From positions 1 through 64,000 of the forward strand of contig JAFYJV010000022.1 of NCBI GenBank assembly GCA_017537965.1: a stretch of DNA of 64,000 bases, read 5' to 3'. Below, piece after piece: positions 16,860-25,684 of the stretch (positions are counted from its first letter, which is position 1; the number at the start of each line of letters is the position of its first letter). The DNA comes from Bacteroidales bacterium. Lineage in GTDB: Bacteria; Bacteroidota; Bacteroidia; Bacteroidales; F082. The notes under the pieces are model-generated. The model saw nothing but the letters and a program-made list of their open reading frames with translations, ran no database searches and was not told where the DNA came from. Made by a program: the position numbers and the translations under genes.

Positions 16860-19800
16860 ATGAGTAAACCAAGACTTACACACAGAATCTCAAGGGCGGC
16901 CCTCATCCTGGTTTTCGCCCTGTTCTCCGCCACCACCGCGTGGGCAAGCGTGATAACGCTGGATGAAAATACCGGAGAAGTGACCCTCCAAAACGGCGAC
17001 GTGCTCACTGGCACAGGCGGCATCAACACCAACGTCAAGATTGCTGACGGCGCCACGGTGACCTTAAGCGGCGTACACATCACCGCCTACTACAACACCA
17101 ATAGCAATAAGCGGCCAGGCATCACCTGCTTGGGCGATGCCGTCATCGTCATGGCCGAGGGCACGACCAACAACGTGAAGGGGGGGAATGAGAATCCCGG
17201 CATCCGTGTACCCGCAGACAAGACCCTCACCCTCCAAGGCAGCGGCACGCTCAACGCCACTGGCGGTTGGCGTGCTGCGGGCATCGGCAGCGGCTCGGAA
17301 TCCTCTTGCGGCACCGTCATCATCAGCGCCGGCACCGTCACGGCCACTGGAGGTGGCTCGGGTGCGGGCATCGGCAGCGGCCGTAAATCCTCTTGCGGCA
17401 ACATCACCATCAACGGCGGCATCGTCAACGCCACTGGTGGTAACATGGGTGCAGGCATCGGCAGCGGCTACGCCTATTCTTCTTGCGGCACCGTCACCAT
17501 CAGCGGCGGCATCGTCAACGCCAATGGAGGTGAAGGTGCTGTGGGCATCGGCAGCGGCTACAGCTATTCCACTTGCGGCAACATCACCATCACCAACAAC
17601 GTGATCATGGTCACCGCTACAAAGGGCGGCTACAGCCCTAACACCATTGGCGCGGGCTACGGTAGCTCCTGTGGCACCGTCACCATCGGCGGCGTGACAG
17701 GCTCCATCACACAAAGCCCCTACACCTATATTCCAAACTTAGTGACGCTGACACCACAGAGCGGAGAAGTGACGCTCCAAAACGGTGCCGTGCTCACCGG
17801 CACAGGTGGCGAAAACACCCGCGTCAAAATCGCCGCCGGTGCCACGGTGGTTCTATTCAATGTGAACATCACCGCCATCCCCGACGACAATAGCCATGGT
17901 TGGGCGGGCATCACCTGCTTGGGCGATGCCGTCATCGTCTTGTACCAAGGCACGGCCAACGACGTAAAAGGGGGAAAATTCGGCTCCAGCATCTTCGTAC
18001 CACAAGGCCATACCCTCACACTCCAAGGCAGCGGCACACTCAACGCCACTGGTGGTTCCTTTGCTGCGGGCATCGGAAGCGGCCTAGCCTCCACTTGCGG
18101 CAACATCATCCTCAGCGGCGGCATCATCAACGCCACTGGCGGTTCCAGTTGTGCGGGTATTGGCAGCGGCTACTGGAATGCCTCTTGCGAAAGCATCACC
18201 ATCACCAACGGCGTGACCATGGTCACCGCCACAGCAGGCCAAGACTGCGACAACGCCATTGGCGCAGGCGATGTGAGTAGTACCTGTGGCACCATCACCA
18301 TCGGCGGCGTAGAGACCGGCTTCATCACGGAAAGCCCCTTCACCACCTATCCCTACACCGTCAGCTTCGATGCCAACGGCGGCTCAGGCACGATGGCGAA
18401 CATGGGCTTCATGTACGGCGTGGCTCAAAACCTCACCGCCAACAGCTTCACCAACTGGGGACACTCGTTCGATGGATGGACCACCTCGGCCAATGGGCCA
18501 AAAGTCTATGACGACGGGCAAAGCGTGAGCAACCTGGCCGAGACCTCTGGTGCCACCGTGACACTCTACGCAAAATGGATCACAGACATATCCGTGAGCG
18601 GCGATGAGTACACCATCCATACCCCAACCGGCTGGGATGACTTCTGCGACTTGCTGGCCAACAACAGCAATGGCTATTTTACCGGCAAGACCGTGAAGCT
18701 GGACGCCGACATCAGCGTCACACGGATGGCGGGCGGTTCAGGCCATGAGTTCACCGGCACCTTCGACGGACAGGGCCACACGCTCACCGTGAGCTACCAG
18801 AACAACAACGGCACTGTCCGCACCGCCCCGTTCAGCTACGTCAACGGCGCCACCATCCAGAACCTTGTCGTTGCGGGCGACATCACGGGCACGGCCAGCC
18901 GTGCCGCAGGCATCGTGGGCGAGACGGGCAACAGCCTGAGCCATGTCACCAACTGCGTCAGCAGCGTCAACATCAGTGGCGGCAGCTACACGGGCGGCAT
19001 CAGCGTTGGCGGCAATGTGGAGATCACCGGCTGCGTGTTCAACGGCACGATAACCGGAACCAACATGAGCGGTGGTTTCGTGGGCTACAGCAACAGCGTA
19101 CTTGTCATCAGCGACTGTCTCTTCGCCCCGCAGGAAGGCTCCAGCATCGTGGGCGGCACCTTCTACTACAACGGCGGCGGCGAGATCACGCCCGTCAACA
19201 GCTACTACACCGAGCCTCTCGGCACCCCGCAGGGCATTCATGCCATCACCTTTGCGGCAGCGACACCGGCAGGCGAGGCCATCAACACCTATTCGGTCAG
19301 CGGCCTCACCACTTACGCCAACGGTATGCAGTACGGCGATACCTTCTATATCAACCCCGACATGAACTTCTCCGTGGACGGCGACGAGTACACCATCCAT
19401 ACTGCCACGGGCTGGGAAATGTTCTGCGACTCATTAGCCAACAACGGCAATGGCTTCTTCACCGGCAAGACCGTGAAGCTTGCCGACAATATCAGCGTCA
19501 CGCGGATGGCGGGCGGTTCAGACCATGAGTTCACCGGCACCTTCAACGGCCAAGGCTACACGCTTACCGTGAGTTACCAGAACAACAACGGCGCTGTCCG
19601 CACCGCCCCGTTCAGCTACGTCAACGGCGCCACCATCCAGAACCTTATCGTTGCGGGCGACATCACGGGCACGGCCAGCCGTGCCGCAGGCATCATGGGC
19701 GAGACGGGCAACAGCCTGAGCCACGTCACCAACTGCGTCAGCAGCGTCAACGTCAGCGGCGGCAGCTACACGGGCGGCATCAGCGTTGGCGGCAAGGTGG

Positions 19801-21044
19801 AGATCACCGGCTGCGTGTTCAACGGCACGATAGTGGGCACCAACATGAGCGGCGGTTTCGTGGGCTACAGCAACAGCGCACTCGTCATCAGCGACTGCCT
19901 CTTCGCCCCGCAGGAAGGCTCCAGCATCGTGGGCGGCACCTTCTACTACAACGGCGGCGGCGAAATCACGCCCGTCAACAGCTACTACACCGTGCTCTTG
20001 GGCACGGAGCAAGGCCATCCTGCCGTCAGCGACCCCGCCATACTGCCCGCCGGCGACCCGACAGCCACCTATAACGTCAGCGGACTCACCACTTACGCCA
20101 ACGGCATGCTGTACGGCGAGACGTTCTATTACAACCCCGACATGAACTTCGTCCTCGACATAGAGGGCTACGGCGACGCGTCCAACCCAGGCGGATGGTA
20201 TCTCATCGCCTCGCCCGTCGTGGAGGCCATCGCTCCTTCCGCTGATAACGGTTTCCTTACCAATGAGTACGACCTCTATTACTTCGACCAATCCACCGTG
20301 GGCGAAGAATGGCGGAACTACAAGGACGAGAACTACCTCATCACCAACGGCACAGGCTACCTCTATGCCAGTGAAACAGCCACCACCCTCGCCTTCGCCG
20401 GCACGCCTTACACGGGCGAGGGCGAGATCGAGTTGGCCTATAACCCAAATGTTCCCGACCTTGCCGGCTGGAACCTTGTGGGCAACCCCTATGCGGAGAC
20501 CGCCTACGTTGACCGCGACTGCTACGTGTTGAATGACGAGCGTTCCGAGATTATTGCCGCCGAAGGCAGTGCCGTTGAGGCTCTGGAAGGCATCTTCGTC
20601 GTCGCCGACTCCGCTGGGGAAACCGTGACCTTCAGCCCCACTTCCAAAGGAACCCGTCATGATGAGAGAATAGTGCTCAACCTCACCCGCGACAACGGCA
20701 TCGTCATCGACCGTGCCATCGTCCGCTTCGGCAAAGGCAAGCAGTTGCCCAAATTCCAGCTTGATTCAAACAAGACGAAGCTCTATATCTCGCAAGACGG
20801 GAAGGACTACGCCATTGCCGACGCCACCGAGATGGGAGAGATGCCCGTCAACTTCAAGGCGGAGAAAAACGGCACCTACACCTTGACCTTCAGCATCGAA
20901 ACCCCCGGTCTCGACCATCTGCACCTCATTGATAACCTGACCGATGTGGATATTGACCTGCTTGAAACCCCGAAATATACCTTCGAGGCCAAGACGACCG
21001 ATTGCGTCAGCCGCTTCCGACTGGTGTTCGCCACCGTCAAATGA
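16860..21044 (+). CDS. Repeat-rich secreted surface protein 2 (paralogue)
   Basis: 1394-aa exported protein of unknown function, paralogous to its upstream neighbour and 14 nt after it. Order: signal peptide (residues 1-30, ending TTAWAS), two copies of the beta-helix-like domain (about 32-290 and 296-495) with short AGIGSG repeats, one Listeria-Bacteroides repeat ending TLYAKW (about 500-573), two near-identical 260-residue GLUG-like modules (about 578-1097), and the shared C-terminal region (about 1103-1394). No T9SS tail and no LPXTG. Start 16860 is chosen because it opens the signal peptide; the upstream extension overlaps the previous stop. Confidence 0.8.
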   Translation: MSKPRLTHRISRAALILVFALFSATTAWASVITLDENTGEVTLQNGDVLTGTGGINTNVKIADGATVTLSGVHITAYYNTNSNKRPGITCLGDAVIVMAEGTTNNVKGGNENPGIRVPADKTLTLQGSGTLNATGGWRAAGIGSGSESSCGTVIISAGTVTATGGGSGAGIGSGRKSSCGNITINGGIVNATGGNMGAGIGSGYAYSSCGTVTISGGIVNANGGEGAVGIGSGYSYSTCGNITITNNVIMVTATKGGYSPNTIGAGYGSSCGTVTIGGVTGSITQSPYTYIPNLVTLTPQSGEVTLQNGAVLTGTGGENTRVKIAAGATVVLFNVNITAIPDDNSHGWAGITCLGDAVIVLYQGTANDVKGGKFGSSIFVPQGHTLTLQGSGTLNATGGSFAAGIGSGLASTCGNIILSGGIINATGGSSCAGIGSGYWNASCESITITNGVTMVTATAGQDCDNAIGAGDVSSTCGTITIGGVETGFITESPFTTYPYTVSFDANGGSGTMANMGFMYGVAQNLTANSFTNWGHSFDGWTTSANGPKVYDDGQSVSNLAETSGATVTLYAKWITDISVSGDEYTIHTPTGWDDFCDLLANNSNGYFTGKTVKLDADISVTRMAGGSGHEFTGTFDGQGHTLTVSYQNNNGTVRTAPFSYVNGATIQNLVVAGDITGTASRAAGIVGETGNSLSHVTNCVSSVNISGGSYTGGISVGGNVEITGCVFNGTITGTNMSGGFVGYSNSVLVISDCLFAPQEGSSIVGGTFYYNGGGEITPVNSYYTEPLGTPQGIHAITFAAATPAGEAINTYSVSGLTTYANGMQYGDTFYINPDMNFSVDGDEYTIHTATGWEMFCDSLANNGNGFFTGKTVKLADNISVTRMAGGSDHEFTGTFNGQGYTLTVSYQNNNGAVRTAPFSYVNGATIQNLIVAGDITGTASRAAGIMGETGNSLSHVTNCVSSVNVSGGSYTGGISVGGKVEITGCVFNGTIVGTNMSGGFVGYSNSALVISDCLFAPQEGSSIVGGTFYYNGGGEITPVNSYYTVLLGTEQGHPAVSDPAILPAGDPTATYNVSGLTTYANGMLYGETFYYNPDMNFVLDIEGYGDASNPGGWYLIASPVVEAIAPSADNGFLTNEYDLYYFDQSTVGEEWRNYKDENYLITNGTGYLYASETATTLAFAGTPYTGEGEIELAYNPNVPDLAGWNLVGNPYAETAYVDRDCYVLNDERSEIIAAEGSAVEALEGIFVVADSAGETVTFSPTSKGTRHDERIVLNLTRDNGIVIDRAIVRFGKGKQLPKFQLDSNKTKLYISQDGKDYAIADATEMGEMPVNFKAEKNGTYTLTFSIETPGLDHLHLIDNLTDVDIDLLETPKYTFEAKTTDCVSRFRLVFATVK
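18591..20150 (+). repeat. 780-bp tandem duplication inside surface gene 2
   Basis: Copy 1 (18591-19370) and copy 2 (19371-20150) align at a constant offset of 780 bp, exactly 260 codons, with only scattered differences. Each copy starts near GAGTACACCATCCATAC and ends at AACCCCGACATGAACTTC. It encodes GLUG-like modules containing TGTFDGQGHTLTVSYQNNNG. The near identity points to recent duplication or ongoing conversion. Confidence 0.92.
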
Positions 21045-21130
21045 GTTTATACAAAAAAATAGTTTAAATAATGTAAGATTTCCTTCCCTTTGTTGTCTAA
21101 CATGATGAACGTTGCAACGAAAAACACATT

Positions 21131-21619
21131 ATGAACAACGACAAAGAACATCAGTTTGAACTTTTGGTGCGGCAGCACAAGCGGACCATCTACACGGTGT
21201 GCTATATGTTCTCGCACGACAAGGCGGAGATTGACGACCTGTTTCAGGAAATCCTGATCCGTCTTTGGAACGGCTTCGACAATTACGAAGGCCGCAGCAG
21301 CGCACGCACTTGGGTTTACCGTGTGGCACTGAATACGGCCATCAATCAGGACATGAAGGAACGCCGACGTATCGAAACGGTGCCGCTGACGGTCGATATC
21401 GATCCCTACGAGGCCGACGACCCCAAGACACAACAAGTCCGCAGGCTCCATGATCTCATCGCACAACTCGAGCTTATCGACCGAAGCCTCGTGCTCTTGT
21501 GGCTTGAAGGCATCTCCTACGACGAAATCGGTGCCATCATTGGCATCACGCCTAATTATGTAGGTGTGAGACTGGCGCGCATCAAGGAAAAACTGGTTCA
21601 AATGTCCAAAAAACAATGA
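21131..21619 (+). CDS. RNA polymerase sigma factor, ECF subfamily
   Basis: 162-aa extracytoplasmic-function sigma factor. Region 2 contains IDDLFQEILIRLWNGFDNYEGRSSARTWVYRVALN (residues about 36-70), with the -10 recognition helix. Region 4 contains GISYDEIGAIIGITPNYVGVRLARIKEKL (about 128-156), a helix-turn-helix for -35 binding. It lies 86 nt after surface gene 2 and 12 nt before a membrane-protein gene that takes the place usually held by an anti-sigma factor. Confidence 0.92.
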   Translation: MNNDKEHQFELLVRQHKRTIYTVCYMFSHDKAEIDDLFQEILIRLWNGFDNYEGRSSARTWVYRVALNTAINQDMKERRRIETVPLTVDIDPYEADDPKTQQVRRLHDLIAQLELIDRSLVLLWLEGISYDEIGAIIGITPNYVGVRLARIKEKLVQMSKKQ

Positions 21620-21631
21620 AAGGGAATCATC

Positions 21632-22861
21632 ATGGAAAACAATAATCTGAATGAATTAGAACAACTGAAGGCTCAATACGAAACGCTGAAAGAGCAACTC
21701 GACCAACAGGAGATTGTCAATGACAGGCTAATGAAGTCTTCTGTCAAACATAGCGTGGATTTCTATAAACGTTATCGTTGGCTACAAGTGATTTCATATC
21801 CATTGATAGCGTTTATTGGACTGGTAATCTTCAATTGGTATTTGGATGGTAGTTTTTCGGCAAAGGTGTTTTGGGCGACATTTTGCTTAGCAGGTCTGAT
21901 CATCGAGCTATTACTGACCAGGAAACTACAACTTAAAACGTTAGAAAACGAAGATTTGTTGACCCTGTCCAATCATGCTCGTGGTTTTAAGAGACTCTTC
22001 TCGCTTTTCTTGATTCTTAATTATTCAACGGTCATGATCGTGGTTGGTGGATTCCTTATGTCGGAGATTGGAAAAGGGGTAGCCAATTTAGGTGTGGCCA
22101 TGGTATTACTAGGGATTGTGATGGTATTTGTCATCATCGTTGGAATCTGGGAAGTTCGCTTTAAAACAAGACCCTGCGATGAGATTGTTCGTCAATTAGA
22201 AGCCATAGGAACCCCTATAGAAAAAAAACCGGTTTTCTATAAGAATCAGAAATGGTTCATCATCGCTATGATGGTTGTGTATTTGGGCTTGGATGTTTGG
22301 TGTGGCTATCTGTTCGCCAAGCATCTGAAACTGGTGGGAGATACACTTAAATACGAAAGGGCAGAGGGGGATTTCTCCACCAAAAGTAGCCTTGAAATAT
22401 GGGAGATTTATAACCTGACTTGGGTCGCTGACAAGGCTCGTTTTCTTGAGACGACCATGGTGGAAGACAATGATTCTTTGGTCTATAGATGGTCTGCCGA
22501 CACCACTGAGCTTGCACTTTATACCTTGAAAAGGACTACAGAAGTGGGTCCTGCCATCAGTTCGGCAGTACTGGGTGGGAAGCCTTTGGTCAAACGACTG
22601 GAAACTGGACCCTATAAAGAAGGAACCTTCACGGCCATCATGCTCGAGTTGATGCCTGAAGCTACAATTTTGTTCAAACGGATGACAGAAGATGCCTTGT
22701 TGCAGCCTCAACCTGTCAATATAGCAGTCGTTATTGATGGTCAAGTTTATCAAGAGTGGCGCATTGCCAATGCTGTCTGTAGCGCTTTCTTCATCAACGC
22801 TAATCCCAATTGGTCGAAAGACGAAGTGGAAGCGTTCTGCAAACAGCTGATTCAGCAGTAA
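21632..22861 (+). CDS. Membrane protein of unknown function, possible anti-sigma partner
   Basis: Not recognised. The 409-aa protein starts with a cytoplasmic-looking coiled coil (residues 1-40, EQLKAQYETLKEQLDQQ). It then has two paired hydrophobic segments (about 55-100), two more (about 130-185) and a fifth (about 208-228), followed by a roughly 180-residue soluble C-terminal domain that would lie outside. It is co-transcribed with the ECF sigma gene (12-nt gap), which makes an anti-sigma or sensor role plausible, but no zinc anti-sigma motif or FecR domain is visible. Base use is more AT-rich than the surface genes upstream. Confidence 0.6.
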   Translation: MENNNLNELEQLKAQYETLKEQLDQQEIVNDRLMKSSVKHSVDFYKRYRWLQVISYPLIAFIGLVIFNWYLDGSFSAKVFWATFCLAGLIIELLLTRKLQLKTLENEDLLTLSNHARGFKRLFSLFLILNYSTVMIVVGGFLMSEIGKGVANLGVAMVLLGIVMVFVIIVGIWEVRFKTRPCDEIVRQLEAIGTPIEKKPVFYKNQKWFIIAMMVVYLGLDVWCGYLFAKHLKLVGDTLKYERAEGDFSTKSSLEIWEIYNLTWVADKARFLETTMVEDNDSLVYRWSADTTELALYTLKRTTEVGPAISSAVLGGKPLVKRLETGPYKEGTFTAIMLELMPEATILFKRMTEDALLQPQPVNIAVVIDGQVYQEWRIANAVCSAFFINANPNWSKDEVEAFCKQLIQQ

Positions 22862-22917
22862 TTACAGCTTTTTTCAAAAATTTATCACTTTTTTCTTGAC
22901 AACATCTAAAAAAGATG

Positions 22918-22925
22918 TACTTTTG
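22918..22925 (+). promoter_or_regulatory. -7 box TACTTTTG for the outer-membrane receptor gene
   Basis: TACTTTTG with TTTTTTCTTGAC upstream at the -33 distance. Between them is a small inverted repeat ACATCT-AAAAA-AGATGT (22901-22918) that could be an operator. The 100-nt leader to the ATG is AT-rich with TTTACTAATA-like repeats. Confidence 0.55.
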
Positions 22926-23026
22926 CAGCGTACTAGTTTACTAATACACTACAAGCAAAAAATATTTTCAAATCCGAATACTATAAAACTAAAAATTTAG
23001 TTATTACACCGTCAATACCTAAAACA

Positions 23027-25498
23027 ATGAAAAAACTGATCCTTTCCTTCCTCGTAATGATGGCGTTTTCACCCATGGTGATTGCCCAAAGCAATGTCAC
23101 TGGTAAAATCGTTGACGAATCTAACAACCAAAGTGTTCCCTTTGTGAACGTGGGGCTGTTTCGTGTGGCTGACTCTGCCTTTGTGAGCGGTGCGGCTTCC
23201 GACGACAAAGGTGCCTTTACCCTTCAGGCGGTGCCGAAAGGGGACATGCTCCTCAAGATTTCGGCCATCGGCTATGAGGCGTTCTCGATGCCGGTGACAG
23301 TGAATGGCGACATGAATATGGGCACCTTGAAACTAAAGGCAGGCACCCTGCGTCTTGATGAGGTGGTTGTTACCGAGAAACGCCCGTTGTTTGCCGTGGA
23401 AGGGGAGAAGACCATGTATAACGTGGCGGAAGATCCAAGCATTCAGACGGGTACATTGTCGGATGCCTTGCAGAATGCCCCGGGGGTGGAGGTCGATGTG
23501 GAAGGCAACATCACCTTGCGCGGCAACTCGAGCGTGGAGGTGTGGATCAACGACAAGCCCTCGCACCTGACATCGGAAAACCTCAAAACGTACATCCAGA
23601 CCTTGCCCGCCAACAGCATCGACCATGTGGAGGTCATCACCAACCCTTCGGCACGCTACGGTTCCAAGGCCGACGGCATCATCAATATCGTGACCAACTC
23701 CAAGGTTCAGAAAAACGAGTTCATCAGTTTTGGCACGAATGTCTCCACCCGGCCTTCCATCACCCCTTGGGTATCATACGTCTGGTCGAACGAAAAGCTG
23801 ACAATCAACGCCTACATCAACGGCGGCTATTCCTTCTGGGAAAGCAAAAGGAACTCCGAGAAGGCGCTCTCGTCCTTCGATTCCATTGCGCAGGTCTATC
23901 ATCTGGCCAACCATGAAACCGGTTTTTCAAATAATAGAGGAAACAATTACAGCACGGGCGGCCATATCAGCCTTGATTATGAGATGGATACGGTCAATAG
24001 TTTCAATGTCTGGTTCGACTTTTGGCCGAATTGGAGCCATAATGAAAGCCATTATGGGCTCGAGAGGGTTGAGTATCTTGATGCGAATGGACTGCTGCTG
24101 CCAGATAGTCTCCTGTCCTGCTATGATGGAGCGAGCATCGGCCACGAAAGGTCTTTCTATCTCGATGGTGGGCTGTATTATCAGCATAAGTTCGACAACA
24201 AGGGCCACAACCTGTCGGTTAGTGTGAACGGCATGGGTTGGGGTGATTGGGACAAGAGTACCTTTACAAGGCAATTCACGCTTCCGGAGCCGTATTCCCG
24301 TGTCATTGAGAAGGAAGAAAAAGAAAGGTATTTCGGGGTGGAAAGCGAAGTGGTCTATAACCGTCCCTATTCCGAGAACGGGGAGATCTCGATGGGCTTG
24401 ACCACCGGCTATGGTCCCCAAGCGGTCTTTTTGGTCACGGATACTTTGGCCAACGGTGTGATGGTGAGGGACGATTACCGCAGTTACGATGCTCTCTTCA
24501 CCACCCTTGACAATGAGCTTTTCGTTACCGTGCAGCAGAAGTTTGGCGGCTTCACCGTGAAGCCGGGCATCCGTTTTTGCCATGAGTTGCTGAGAGGCAC
24601 CTATGCGGACTCTACGCAATACAATTTCACAAAGCAATTCCCAAGCTGGCGTCCCTCGTTGCACCTGACATACCGCACCGAGTCGATGCATAACTTCCAT
24701 TGGAGCTATACACGCCGTATCGCCGCTCCCGAGGCAAGGCAGTTGAGCCTGTTCCCGTTGTATGATGAGGATTTCTATAGCACGGGCAATCCCGACCTGG
24801 AGCGGGTTTACACCAATTCTTTTGAGGCAGGTTGGACCAAGTATTGGAACAACTTCGGTTCGATCGGACTATCGGCATTTTATCACAGCAAGACTGACGA
24901 TGTTCATGACATTCAGCTCTCAGTCTATCATCCATTGTATGACCGCTATGTGCCATACTCATATCCTGTCAACGTGGGAAAGAACCGTGTTGCGGGTGCT
25001 GCCTACAACATGATGTACCGTCCGAACGGCTTCTTCAACCTGCGGTTCAGTTCTTATCTCTACCAATCTCACCTTGAAACGGTGTTTAACGGAACGCCTT
25101 ATTCTTCCGATATGTGGACCTACAGTCTCAACATGAATTTGTGGGCCAAACTTTGGAATAGGTTGGAGGTCACGGCCTCGGGCTATTACAGTTCCCCGAC
25201 GCAGTCGCTCTTCAGTGAGCGTCATGCCCGTTATGGAATCAATGCGGGTATGCGAGCCGACTTCTTCGATCGTAAGATGTCGGTCTTCGTCAATGCAATG
25301 GATATCTTCAACTGGAACCGCTATGGCTATTCCAATAGCAGCCCGTATGTGACCGCCAACACCGATTCTAAATATAACAGTCGTAGCGTGTCGGTGGGCG
25401 TGACCTTCCGTTTCGGCAAGATGGAACTCGAGCAGAAAGCCCGTGAGGGTGCCGACGACTCGCAAGGTGCCCCCCAAGGAGCCGGGAAAGGGATGTGA
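23027..25498 (+). CDS. Outer-membrane beta-barrel receptor (TonB-receptor-like)
   Basis: 823-aa outer-membrane protein of the type with an N-terminal carboxypeptidase-regulatory-like domain (residues about 22-105), a plug-like domain (about 115-220, with LRGNSSVEVWINDKPSHL and NPSARYGSKADGIINIVT) and a large C-terminal beta-barrel. The signal peptide ends at VIAQS. No SusD partner is next to it. The barrel substrate cannot be inferred. The C-terminal KMELEQKAREGADDSQG extension after the last strand is unusual for a barrel, which normally ends in Phe. It follows the ECF gene pair in the same direction but has its own promoter. Confidence 0.85.
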   Translation: MKKLILSFLVMMAFSPMVIAQSNVTGKIVDESNNQSVPFVNVGLFRVADSAFVSGAASDDKGAFTLQAVPKGDMLLKISAIGYEAFSMPVTVNGDMNMGTLKLKAGTLRLDEVVVTEKRPLFAVEGEKTMYNVAEDPSIQTGTLSDALQNAPGVEVDVEGNITLRGNSSVEVWINDKPSHLTSENLKTYIQTLPANSIDHVEVITNPSARYGSKADGIINIVTNSKVQKNEFISFGTNVSTRPSITPWVSYVWSNEKLTINAYINGGYSFWESKRNSEKALSSFDSIAQVYHLANHETGFSNNRGNNYSTGGHISLDYEMDTVNSFNVWFDFWPNWSHNESHYGLERVEYLDANGLLLPDSLLSCYDGASIGHERSFYLDGGLYYQHKFDNKGHNLSVSVNGMGWGDWDKSTFTRQFTLPEPYSRVIEKEEKERYFGVESEVVYNRPYSENGEISMGLTTGYGPQAVFLVTDTLANGVMVRDDYRSYDALFTTLDNELFVTVQQKFGGFTVKPGIRFCHELLRGTYADSTQYNFTKQFPSWRPSLHLTYRTESMHNFHWSYTRRIAAPEARQLSLFPLYDEDFYSTGNPDLERVYTNSFEAGWTKYWNNFGSIGLSAFYHSKTDDVHDIQLSVYHPLYDRYVPYSYPVNVGKNRVAGAAYNMMYRPNGFFNLRFSSYLYQSHLETVFNGTPYSSDMWTYSLNMNLWAKLWNRLEVTASGYYSSPTQSLFSERHARYGINAGMRADFFDRKMSVFVNAMDIFNWNRYGYSNSSPYVTANTDSKYNSRSVSVGVTFRFGKMELEQKAREGADDSQGAPQGAGKGM

Positions 25499-25540
25499 TT
25501 TTCGCCCCATTTTCATCCCTGTTTTCTAGGTTTTTTTCAC

Positions 25541-25577
25541 AAATACCCCGTTTTTCGTCCCTAAAAACGGGGTATTT
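25541..25577. repeat. Perfect 15-bp inverted repeat in a TTTCGTCCC-repeat region
   Basis: The arms AAATACCCCGTTTTT and AAAAACGGGGTATTT surround a 7-nt loop. No T run follows on either strand, so it is not a canonical terminator. The surrounding 25500-25610 region holds about five degenerate copies of TTTTCGYCCC, two of them in the hairpin loop and right flank. Confidence 0.75.
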
Positions 25578-25652
25578 CGTCCCAAAACGCCCTTTTTCGC
25601 CACATTTTGATCATAACGGCCACCTTTCCCCAAAGGAGTGTTTCGGTTCCTC

Positions 25653-25660
25653 TATTTTTG
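25653..25660 (+). promoter_or_regulatory. -7 box TATTTTTG for the fab cluster
   Basis: TATTTTTG ends 24 nt before the fabH ATG at 25685. No -33 TTTG is obvious. Confidence 0.5.
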
Positions 25661-25684
25661 CACCGAATTTTTTTTGAAACGACT

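Noticed and set aside
19518-20660. Antisense frame of 380 codons opposite surface gene 2, and a similar one at 18738-19400
   Set aside because: Both arise from the duplicated module read backwards. Composition is His/Val/Ala-rich without any protein pattern.
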